A stretch of DNA of 64,000 nucleotides from positions 186,001-250,000 of the forward strand of contig CALHAI010000003.1 of the NCBI GenBank assembly GCA_937934295.1, read 5' to 3'. The notes below the pieces were generated by a model that saw only the letters and a list, made by a program, of their open reading frames with translations, had not been told where the DNA came from and did not search any database. Origin of the DNA: an uncultured Blastocatellia bacterium (lineage in GTDB: Bacteria > Acidobacteriota > Blastocatellia > HR10). Below, piece after piece: positions 17,047 through 24,145 of this stretch (position 1 is its first letter; every line of letters starts with the position of its first letter). The translations under genes were made by a program, and so were the position numbers.

Positions 17047-18183
17047 ATGAATGTGCGCGTGGGAGATCGCGGCCTCATGGCGAAGCTGGAGCGCGCGAGC
17101 GCGCGGTTGCGGGAGCGCATCCTGCCTCCGCGCGTTGACGAGATTCGATACGTGAATTTCGCCGTCACGTTCCTCTGCAACTCGCGCTGTCGGATGTGCG
17201 ACATTTGGGCACTCTATCGGCGGGATCGTGCGCGGGCGCGCACGGAGCTGACGCTGGGGGAGATCCGGCGCGTCTTCCGGTCGCCGTTGCTGCGGGGGTT
17301 GCGCTCGATCACTCTGACGGGGGGAGAGGTCTTCCTGCGGCAGGATTTCGTGGAGATCTGCGGATTCTTCCTCACCGACTTCCCGCACGCGACGATCACT
17401 ATCCCGACGGGCGCGATCAATCCCGAGTTAAACGCGCGGATGCTGCGTCGAATCCTGACCGAGTATCGGCCCGAGCCCGGGCGCCTTTATCTCTCGGTCT
17501 CGCTTGACGGGATCGGAGAGACACACGATCGGCAACGAGGGATTCGGGTCTACGAGAAGACGTGGCGCGTGATTGACGAAGCGCTCGCGCTTGGGGGGAT
17601 TCGCGTAGGGGTGAGCTTCACGATCACGCGCGAGAGTTGGCGCGATCTGGAGCGCGTTTACGAACTGGCGCGCGCACGCGGCCTTGGGTTCAACGCGCAG
17701 TTCGCTCAGCAGAGCGAGATCTATTACGCGCGTGCGGACGTGGAGAGAGCGTGGCCCATCGAAGACCTGCGCGAGATCGCGCGTGTGCTCGAACGCGTGG
17801 CGGCAGAACATCTCGACCGCCTCTCGTGGCCTCAGCGGGTGCTCGATGTGCAGGCCTACTATCTCCGGCGCATGGCAACATATCAGGCGCGCCCGCGTCG
17901 CCTCTTCACCTGCTATTCGGGGACGCATTCGTTCTATCTCGATCCGTATGGTAACGTGTATCCCTGCGTGATCTTGAGCAAGAAGCTCGGGAATGTGCGA
18001 GAGCGACGTTTCGAGGAGATCTGGTTGAGCCCGGAGGCCGAACGCGTTCGCCGTTCGATCGCGGCGCGCGAGTGCGCCTGTTGGACAGCGTGCGAGGCGA
18101 TGCCGAGTTTGGGGCGGAGCCTTCGCCCCGCATGGGAGAACCTAGTGGCATTCGGGGAGAATCGCAACCGACATCCGGGCTGA
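17047..18183 (+). CDS. Radical SAM protein with SPASM-like C-terminus
   Basis: A 378-residue radical SAM enzyme. CNSRCRMCD near residue 41 is the cluster motif, and LTGGEVFLRQDF is the GGE motif that binds the SAM amino group. SVSLDGIGETHDRQRG is another family hallmark. C-terminal cysteines occur in FTCYSGTHSFYLDPYGNVYPC and the CACWTAC cluster, with GNVRERRFEEIWLS typical of SPASM/twitch domains. GGAGG at 17036-17040 sets ATG 17047. Its stop overlaps the next GT4 start (TGATG). It differs clearly from the radical SAM protein at 14074, so the two are not a recent duplication. Confidence 0.9.
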   Translation: MNVRVGDRGLMAKLERASARLRERILPPRVDEIRYVNFAVTFLCNSRCRMCDIWALYRRDRARARTELTLGEIRRVFRSPLLRGLRSITLTGGEVFLRQDFVEICGFFLTDFPHATITIPTGAINPELNARMLRRILTEYRPEPGRLYLSVSLDGIGETHDRQRGIRVYEKTWRVIDEALALGGIRVGVSFTITRESWRDLERVYELARARGLGFNAQFAQQSEIYYARADVERAWPIEDLREIARVLERVAAEHLDRLSWPQRVLDVQAYYLRRMATYQARPRRLFTCYSGTHSFYLDPYGNVYPCVILSKKLGNVRERRFEEIWLSPEAERVRRSIAARECACWTACEAMPSLGRSLRPAWENLVAFGENRNRHPG

Positions 18184-19436
18184 TGAGCTTTCAGAGGATG
18201 CGGGTGGCGCTTTATAACCCCGGCTGGCCCGTCATGGGCGGGGGAGAAGTTTACCTCGGGGTACTTGCCGAGATCCTCAGCGAGCGGCATCACGTGGATC
18301 TCATCACTGTGCGCCCTTTCGATTTGCGGCAGCTTCAGGAGCGACTCGGCCTGCATCTGAACGGTGTCGGCCTCATCGAAGTGCCGGGCGAAGCCGTGTC
18401 CTTTCCCCGTGGCGCGCGCGAATGGCTTCGGAATCGGCGCGCGCTCGCTCGGACATATCGCGCCTTGGAGCAGGTGACGCGCGCCTACGATGTGGCGATC
18501 GCCTTGGAATCCGATCTGCCGCCGCGACTCGCCGCGCGACGCAAGATCCTGCATATCCAAGTGCCCCATCGCCGATGGACGGCTCGCGATCTCTTCCCCG
18601 CGCTTCGAGCACGTCGCCTCACCGACGTCCGGCGAGAGGTCGCTCGCGCCGTGTATTTCCCCCGCGCGCTTCGCCGATATGATCTCATTCTCTGCAACTC
18701 ACAGTTCACAGCGCGCGTCATCCGGGAGAACTGGCATCCCTCGATCCCGGTGCTCGTCGTGCCGCCTCCGGTTGAGCTTCCGGCCATGCCCGTCTCATGG
18801 GGCGAGAAGCGAAACAGCATCGTGAGCACCGCGCGCTTCTTTCGAGGGGGGCATGAGAAGAATCAGCGGATCTTGATCGAGGCCTTCCGCGCGTTCGTCG
18901 CGCGCCATCCGGGTTGGGAACTGCATCTTGTGGGGGGAGCCGACGCCTCAGGTGAAACCGTCGTGGCCGAGCTCGAACGAAGCACTCGCGGGATGCCCGT
19001 GATCTTCCACGTGAACGCCGAGCGCGAGGACGTCCGCCGACTCTATCGCTTCAGCAAAGTCTTCTGGCAAGCGACGGGATTCGGCGTGGACGAACATCGG
19101 GAGCCCGAACGCGTCGAACACTTCGGGATCGCCCTCGTGGAAGCTATGGGATACGGCTGCATCCCCTTCGCCGTTGGGCGGGGTGGGCCGCGAGAGATCA
19201 TCGAGCCGAGCGTCAACGGGTTCTTCTGGGAGACGATCCCGGAGCTGGTCGAGCGAACGGCTGCCGTGATCTCTCGCGTGGAAGCAGCTCACATGAGCGT
19301 CTGCGCGGCGGAACGCGCCCGAACGTTCGGGCGCGAGGCCTTTCGAGAGCGAGTCTTGGCCGCACTCGCCCGCGTCCTCTCCGATCCATCAGCTGGCGAG
19401 CTCTCTTCGACTCGGCGAAGGGCGGATGTTCGGTGA
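18183..19436 (+). CDS. GT4 family glycosyltransferase
   Basis: A 417-residue GT4 enzyme. The N-terminal glycine-rich motif NPGWPVMGGGEVYLGVLAEI and the donor motif EHFGIALVEAMGYGCIPFAV with an intact EX7E are clear. Around the donor site, FSKVFWQATGFGVDEHREPE resembles the eukaryotic ALG11/GT4 mannosyltransferase branch. It overlaps the upstream radical SAM stop by one base. It closes the 14074-19436 radical SAM/glycosyltransferase group and is followed by a 439-bp convergent gap. Substrate unknown. Confidence 0.86.
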   Translation: MSFQRMRVALYNPGWPVMGGGEVYLGVLAEILSERHHVDLITVRPFDLRQLQERLGLHLNGVGLIEVPGEAVSFPRGAREWLRNRRALARTYRALEQVTRAYDVAIALESDLPPRLAARRKILHIQVPHRRWTARDLFPALRARRLTDVRREVARAVYFPRALRRYDLILCNSQFTARVIRENWHPSIPVLVVPPPVELPAMPVSWGEKRNSIVSTARFFRGGHEKNQRILIEAFRAFVARHPGWELHLVGGADASGETVVAELERSTRGMPVIFHVNAEREDVRRLYRFSKVFWQATGFGVDEHREPERVEHFGIALVEAMGYGCIPFAVGRGGPREIIEPSVNGFFWETIPELVERTAAVISRVEAAHMSVCAAERARTFGREAFRERVLAALARVLSDPSAGELSSTRRRADVR

Positions 19437-19615
19437 AGGGCAGTTCAGCAGGCGGCGATGATGAGCAAGACGCGCCCTGTTTCCGTTCGGATCTGAGGCA
19501 TCCATCCGCATCTCGGAATCTGCGCGTGCAAACCCCTCCACGACTCCCTCGACCTGGGACTCCTCGCTCAAGGGAAGGAGAAAGGGGATGCGATGCGCGC
19601 CGATAAGGAGAGGGC

Positions 19616-19741
19616 GTGCGTCTGCTCGTCTTCGATGTGCGGGGCCTCAGGAGGAGGTTTCTCGGGAAGCAGGTCAAGAGCGCGGACCGAGCCGGCGAGG
19701 AGGGCAAAGGCCTCTTCCCGTTGGAGAATCCGGCCAGCTGA
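19616..19741 (+). CDS. Possible 41-residue small protein, unknown
   Basis: A GTG-initiated frame follows AAGGAGAGG (19605-19613) at a suitable distance. The product begins MRLLVFDVRGLRRRFLGKQV and is rich in Arg/Lys and Gly. Only the ribosome-binding site and the codon pattern support it, and it may be chance. Confidence 0.2.
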   Translation: MRLLVFDVRGLRRRFLGKQVKSADRAGEEGKGLFPLENPAS

Positions 19742-19819
19742 GGATGAGCTGACGATGCACGCCCGTTGGGGGCACCGCCGTCACATGATGCCTCGGGGCG
19801 CGTCGTTCCTCATCCCTTT

Positions 19820-19858
19820 CCCTGCTGCGGGAGCAGTCAGCATGAGCCCCGCAGAGGG
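19820..19858. terminator. Hairpin, possible bidirectional terminator between convergent genes
   Basis: CCCT plus CTGCGGG (19820-19823 and 19825-19831) pair with CCCGCAG plus AGGG (19848-19858). This gives an 11-bp stem with a one-base bulge and a 16-base loop. There is no T-run on either strand. Confidence 0.35.
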
Positions 19859-19875
19859 ACAAAACGCGTGTCACG

Positions 19876-21072
19876 TCAAAAGGCCAACGCATATTCCCGG
19901 CGGAAACGGTCGTAGAGGCGACGAAGGTGAAGGCGAGGGTTCGCGAAGAACTCTTCCGGGGCGATATCTATCCACGTGAAGTCGGAATGGGGCGGACGTC
20001 GCGAGAGACCGCTCCACGTTCGGATCACATCAACGGCGGGCTTCGGCGTGCCATCGGCGCGCCAAAGGCCGAAGAACCGTTCATGTGGAGCTTCGTCGAA
20101 AGGTGGATGGGTCCACAGCTCAGGCGCATAATCGCTATAACACCAAAGCAGTGCGCCCGCGAATCCGAAATGGTGTAACCGAGTCAACGCTTCTCGCACG
20201 AACTGTGCGGCTTCGTCCTCCTCAAGAAGAGGAAGGCGCGATGGGAGTGCCGCTTGAGCAGGGCGCGTGGGCGCGCCGAATTCTTCAAACAAGAGGTCGT
20301 GACCCTCGCCTAACCAGCGCGTGATGAGACCGAGGAAGGGGAGAAGCCAAGCGTCCGTCGCTCCCTGCGCCCACTCGGCATAAACCGGATAGCCGTGCAT
20401 CGCCAGCAGATCGCATGCGCGCGCGACTTCAGCCGGGCCCAAGTGCCGATCCTCCTCGAGATCTTCCATATGCAGGCCGAGCGTGATCGGATGTATCGAA
20501 TCGGCAGCGCGAATCTCCGCGACCATACGCTCAAGCCACGCGAGCCCGAGCTCGCGCGAGGGGGGGATCACGCAATTGGAAGGCTCGTTCCCCAAGTCCC
20601 ATCCCCAAAGAGCCGGATGCGCACCGAGTGCGTGCACCACGTCGCGAACGAGTCGAGCTTGAGCCTCGGTGATCTCCGGATCCACGTACCAATTCTTCGG
20701 ACGGGCGGGGAGGACACGACCGCCCGAGAGGGTGCGAAAGCGTGTTGGGACCTCGCTCGGTTCACATACCCATGAGGGCAACCAATTGGCCCCGCTCATG
20801 TGGCCGGTGAAGAACGTCAGCAGCAGTTGCAGCCGATGGTGCGCAGCCAGATCGGCGACCGTGCGCAGATACTCGATCGTCTCCGGCGCGATGCGCTCCG
20901 GCTCCGGTTGAAAATCCTCCCAGAGGAGGAACACGCGCAAGAGATCGAAGCCCGCTTCTCGAAGGCGCGCGAAATCGCATTCGACCTCCTCGACGTCGAA
21001 CGCGCGCCACCAGGTCATGGCCCGACGCGCTGGCCAATAGTTGATGCCGAGTCGGAAGATCTCGTCGTGCAT
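19876..21072 (-). CDS. GH5-like glycoside hydrolase (clan GH-A), probable beta-mannosidase/mannanase type
   Basis: A 398-residue TIM-barrel hydrolase of clan A. The acid/base Glu lies in GWDLGNEPSN (about E163) and the nucleophile in LLFEEFGAPT (about E264). The first beta strand and loop read GINYWPARRAMTWW, as in GH5/GH2-like mannosidases. No signal peptide is seen, so it acts in the cytoplasm. The ATG at 21072 follows ACGGGGGCC and lies inside the 3' end of the upstream GT4 (58-bp overlap). It is the last gene of the GT4/GH130/GH130/GT4 locus, so it probably acts on the same mannoside-type glycan. Exact specificity is inference. Confidence 0.78.
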   Translation of the reverse strand: MHDEIFRLGINYWPARRAMTWWRAFDVEEVECDFARLREAGFDLLRVFLLWEDFQPEPERIAPETIEYLRTVADLAAHHRLQLLLTFFTGHMSGANWLPSWVCEPSEVPTRFRTLSGGRVLPARPKNWYVDPEITEAQARLVRDVVHALGAHPALWGWDLGNEPSNCVIPPSRELGLAWLERMVAEIRAADSIHPITLGLHMEDLEEDRHLGPAEVARACDLLAMHGYPVYAEWAQGATDAWLLPFLGLITRWLGEGHDLLFEEFGAPTRPAQAALPSRLPLLEEDEAAQFVREALTRLHHFGFAGALLWCYSDYAPELWTHPPFDEAPHERFFGLWRADGTPKPAVDVIRTWSGLSRRPPHSDFTWIDIAPEEFFANPRLHLRRLYDRFRREYALAF

Positions 21073-22100
21073 GGCCCCCGTCCGGCCGACCCGTGTTGCC
21101 GAAGGATCGTTTCGTAGACACATAGGTATTCTTCCACCATGCGATCCTGACTGAAATGCTCGGCGACGTGCCGCCGAATGCGCTCGCGGTCGAGTTCGGG
21201 CACGCGCCGAAGGGCTTCGATAGCCTCTTCGATCGTACTGACGATGAATCCCGTCTCGCCATGACGGACGATCTCCGGGACGGCGCCGCGCCCGCGAGCG
21301 ATGACCGGCGTGCCACAGGCCATCGCCTCGATCATGCTGAGGCCGAAGGGCTCCTCGAAATTGATGAGGTGGAGCAAGGCCAAGGCCCGGCCGAGGACTT
21401 CGTCTCGGCGATCCGGTCCGACCGAACCAATATAGCGGATTTGGTCGCTCAAGTGAGGGGCGACCGCGCGATTAAAGTAGACGTGATCCTGAATGATCCC
21501 CGCGATGAGCAGGGGAAGGCCTGTGCGCCGGGCGACCTCGATCGCCTCGGCCGTGCCCTTCTCATGGTGGATGCGGCCGAAAAAGAGCAGATACTCGCCA
21601 TGCTCCCGCCGCAGGGTGAACTCCTCAAGCGGGATGCCGTGATGGATCGTTGCGATGTAAGTGAGCTGCGGGCGACGGTCGGCCTGGCTGATGGCTACGT
21701 AATACGTGTGCCCATTGTATTTCTCGTACACGGGCAGGATGCGCTCGGAGGAGAAGCCGTGGATCGTCGTCAGAACCGGGGTACGCACCAGCCTGCTGTA
21801 GGTGAGCGGGAGGAAATCGAAGTGGTTGTGGATGAGGTCGAACTCGTCAGCCCGCTCGAAGACGGCCGCGATGTGCAGGCATTCCCAGACCTTGGGATCG
21901 AGCGTCGGGTCTTCCGAATAGGGGCGCGGGCAAACGGCCACGAGCCGCGCCCGCGTGCTCGAATCGGCCGTCGCAAAGAGCGTGACGTCCACGCCGCGCT
22001 GGACCAGGCCTTCGGTTAGCAGCGAGACGACGCGTTCCCACGGACCATAATGCCGTGGGGGAACGCGCCAGGAGATCGGCGCCAGCATCGCGATGCGCAT
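21015..22100 (-). CDS. GT4 family glycosyltransferase
   Basis: A 361-residue GT4 enzyme. It begins MRIAMLAPISWRVPPRHYGPWERVVS, a motif seen in many GT4 proteins next to GH130 genes, followed by TTIHGFSSERI. The donor half has LLFFGRIHHEKGTAEAIEVA and EPFGLSMIEAMACGTPVIARG with a complete EX7E. The start at 22100 is preferred over ATG 22106 because AAGGAGG then lies six bases upstream. It begins two bases after the GH130 stop, and its 3' end overlaps the GH5-like start. The C-terminal ~25 residues (SAGRGPCTTRSSDSAS) look non-conserved, consistent with overlap into the next gene. Probably mannosyl- or glucosyl-transferring; unproven. Confidence 0.87.
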   Translation of the reverse strand: MRIAMLAPISWRVPPRHYGPWERVVSLLTEGLVQRGVDVTLFATADSSTRARLVAVCPRPYSEDPTLDPKVWECLHIAAVFERADEFDLIHNHFDFLPLTYSRLVRTPVLTTIHGFSSERILPVYEKYNGHTYYVAISQADRRPQLTYIATIHHGIPLEEFTLRREHGEYLLFFGRIHHEKGTAEAIEVARRTGLPLLIAGIIQDHVYFNRAVAPHLSDQIRYIGSVGPDRRDEVLGRALALLHLINFEEPFGLSMIEAMACGTPVIARGRGAVPEIVRHGETGFIVSTIEEAIEALRRVPELDRERIRRHVAEHFSQDRMVEEYLCVYETILRQHGSAGRGPCTTRSSDSASTIGQRVGP

Positions 22101-22102
22101 GT

Positions 22103-23056
22103 TCATCCTCCTTGAAGGAGCCAGTCGAGTATCTCGCGCACCTGGCCGATGGCCAAGGCGATCGAGGTATCCGCCGCTCCGTAGTAGAGGCGCAACTCCC
22201 CCGTCCTGGGATCGAAGATCGCCCCACAGGGGAAGACGACGTCCGCCACGTCGCCGACGCGCTCATACGGCGCATCGGGGCCGAAGATCCATTCATCGCT
22301 TCGGCGAATGACGCGGCGGGGATCCTCCAGATCGAGCAAGGCGAGGCCGAGTCGATAGAGGCATCCGGCCGGAGTCGTGCGCACCCCGTGATAGATGATG
22401 AGCCAACCTTCGGGCGTCTCGATCGGCGGGGGAGAGAGACCGATCTTGTTCGCATCCCACCATGCCCCTTGTCGGGCTTCAAGTAGGACCGTGTGGTCCC
22501 CCCAGTGCTTGAGATCGGGCGAGAAGGAGATCCAGATGTTCGCCCGACTGACCGGGTAGATCGAAATGGGGCGGTGAATGAGGGCCCATCGTCCGTTGAA
22601 CCGTCGGGGAAAGAGCGCCGCATCCTTATCTTCCGGAGGCATGATCACCCCTCGACGCTCGAAGACTCGAAAATCACGCGTCAGGGCTAGGCAGACGAGC
22701 GGGCCGCTCGTTGAGAACGCCGTGTAGGTGATCGCGTACTGTCCCAGCTCTTCGATCCAAGTGATGCGCGGGTCTTCGACCCCCCACACTTCTTCGGGAT
22801 ATCGTTCCGGATCGGGCAGAAGCGTCGGTTGCGGATCAATCTGCCAATTCGTGATCCCGTTCCGACTTCGGGCGGCGGTCAGATGCGAGATGCCCCGCCG
22901 GTCTTCGACACGGACCAGAAGGAGCGTCTCGCCGCTTGGCAAAAGCGTCGCTCCGGCATTGAAGACGCTGTTGGCCGGATAGGGCCAGTCGGCCGTCGTC
23001 AGGATCGGATTGCCTTCGTAGCGTCGCAAGAGCTCGCGGAATTTGTTCCTCTTCAT
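22103..23056 (-). CDS. GH130 family glycosidase/mannoside phosphorylase-like protein (copy A)
   Basis: A 317-residue five-bladed beta-propeller enzyme of family GH130. The catalytic Asp is in GVEDPRITW (about D95). The start RYEGNPILTTADWPYPANSVFN is the classical family N-terminus. PPEDKDAALFPRR and IIYHGVR carry the Lys/Arg and His positions that bind phosphate in characterised mannoside phosphorylases, so phosphorolysis is more likely than hydrolysis. No signal peptide, hence cytoplasmic. It lies in tandem with a second GH130 (23180-24142) of very similar sequence, and just before a GT4. It likely cleaves a beta-mannoside with phosphate to give mannose-1-phosphate. Linkage is unknown. Confidence 0.9.
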   Translation of the reverse strand: MKRNKFRELLRRYEGNPILTTADWPYPANSVFNAGATLLPSGETLLLVRVEDRRGISHLTAARSRNGITNWQIDPQPTLLPDPERYPEEVWGVEDPRITWIEELGQYAITYTAFSTSGPLVCLALTRDFRVFERRGVIMPPEDKDAALFPRRFNGRWALIHRPISIYPVSRANIWISFSPDLKHWGDHTVLLEARQGAWWDANKIGLSPPPIETPEGWLIIYHGVRTTPAGCLYRLGLALLDLEDPRRVIRRSDEWIFGPDAPYERVGDVADVVFPCGAIFDPRTGELRLYYGAADTSIALAIGQVREILDWLLQGG

Positions 23057-23179
23057 GTGTCGCCCCTCCGTCGCGTGAACAGGATGGCAAGATGCTCGAG
23101 CGATCGCATGATCGCCTGCCGTGCGACCAATTTAGATGCTGTCGGGGAAGTCCGCGATGGTCATCCAGGGGGGGTATCC

Positions 23180-24142
23180 TCAGCATGGAACTTCAGCCGT
23201 GGGATCCGCGGGGCAGCGCTTCAAGTACTCCAGGACCTCATCGAGCGCCGCCAGGGCCAGACAGATGGTCGTATCGGCCGCGCCGTAATAGAGGCGAAGC
23301 TGACGCATCTCGCGTTCGACGATCGCCCCCGTCGGGAAGACGACGCCCGGGACGTCACCGCGCCGTTCGTAGTCCTCCTGAGGGGCGAAGACCCAATTCT
23401 CGGTGCGACGGATGACGCGCCACGGATAGTCCAGATCCAGCAGCGCGAGGCCGACGCGATAGAGGCTGCCGGAGGCCGTCACCCGCACCCCGTGATAAAT
23501 AATGAGCCAGCCCTCGGGCGTCTCGATCGGTGGAGGTCCAAGCCCCACCCGATGCGAATCCCACCACCCCGGGCGCGCCGGGATCAGGACCTGATGCTCG
23601 CCCCAATAGCGGAGATCCGGCGAGGTGGAGATCCAGATGTGCGCTTCGCCTCGAATGATCGGCCGGTGGAGCAAGACATAGCGGTCGCGAATTCGGCGGG
23701 GGAAGAGCGAGGCGTCTTTGTCCTCCGGCGGCAGAAGCGGTCCGATGCGCTCGAAGTGACGGAAGTCCCGGGTGAGCGCCAGGGAGATGAGCGGCCCGCC
23801 GCGTGAGAACGAGACGTAGGTGATGGCATATTGCTTGTGATCGGCCAGCCAAACGATGCGCGGGTCCTCGATCCCCCAGCATTCCTCTTTATAGCGCGGA
23901 TCGGGTTCGAGCGTCGGTTGGGGCTCGATGCGCCAGTTGGTCCGTCCATCTCGGCTGCGGGCGAGCGTCAAGTGCGAGAAGCCGCGGAGGTCTTCGACGC
24001 GCACCAGTAGCAGCGTCTCTCCCTCATGCTCGATGGCCCCCGGATTGAAGACGGCATTGACCGGATACGGCCAATCCGCCGGGGTGAGGATCGGATTCCC
24101 CTCATACCGGCGAAAGAGCAACGATGGAACGCGCCATTCCAT
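23180..24142 (-). CDS. GH130 family glycosidase/mannoside phosphorylase-like protein (copy B)
   Basis: A 320-residue GH130 protein and a tandem paralogue of the gene at 22103-23056. They share YEGNPILT.ADWPYP, LLLVRVEDxRG, EDPRI, EDKDAxLFPRR, ETPEGWLIIYHGVR and LRLYYGAADT, with differences spread throughout, so the duplication is old. The catalytic Asp is near residue 93. The 122-bp gap to copy A is the largest inside the locus. Copy B starts three bases after the GT4-barrel fusion ends, which suggests a common transcript. By analogy with characterised GH130 pairs, the two may act on different chain lengths, but the sequence cannot show this. Confidence 0.9.
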   Translation of the reverse strand: MEWRVPSLLFRRYEGNPILTPADWPYPVNAVFNPGAIEHEGETLLLVRVEDLRGFSHLTLARSRDGRTNWRIEPQPTLEPDPRYKEECWGIEDPRIVWLADHKQYAITYVSFSRGGPLISLALTRDFRHFERIGPLLPPEDKDASLFPRRIRDRYVLLHRPIIRGEAHIWISTSPDLRYWGEHQVLIPARPGWWDSHRVGLGPPPIETPEGWLIIYHGVRVTASGSLYRVGLALLDLDYPWRVIRRTENWVFAPQEDYERRGDVPGVVFPTGAIVEREMRQLRLYYGAADTTICLALAALDEVLEYLKRCPADPTAEVPC

Positions 24143-24145
24143 CCT

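Larger units (their letters stand above)
19437..19875. other. 439-bp convergent intergenic region without a confident gene
   Basis: The stretch lies between a GT4 gene ending at 19436 and a convergent GH5-like gene ending at 19876. It holds a possible 41-codon frame (19616-19741) and a hairpin at 19820-19858. I see no tRNA-like, repeat or transposase sequence. Confidence 0.6.

Noticed and set aside
19593-19979. Longer frame on the plus strand in the 19437-19875 gap
   Set aside because: It runs into the GH5-like gene on the other strand and has Arg/Ser-rich shadow composition.
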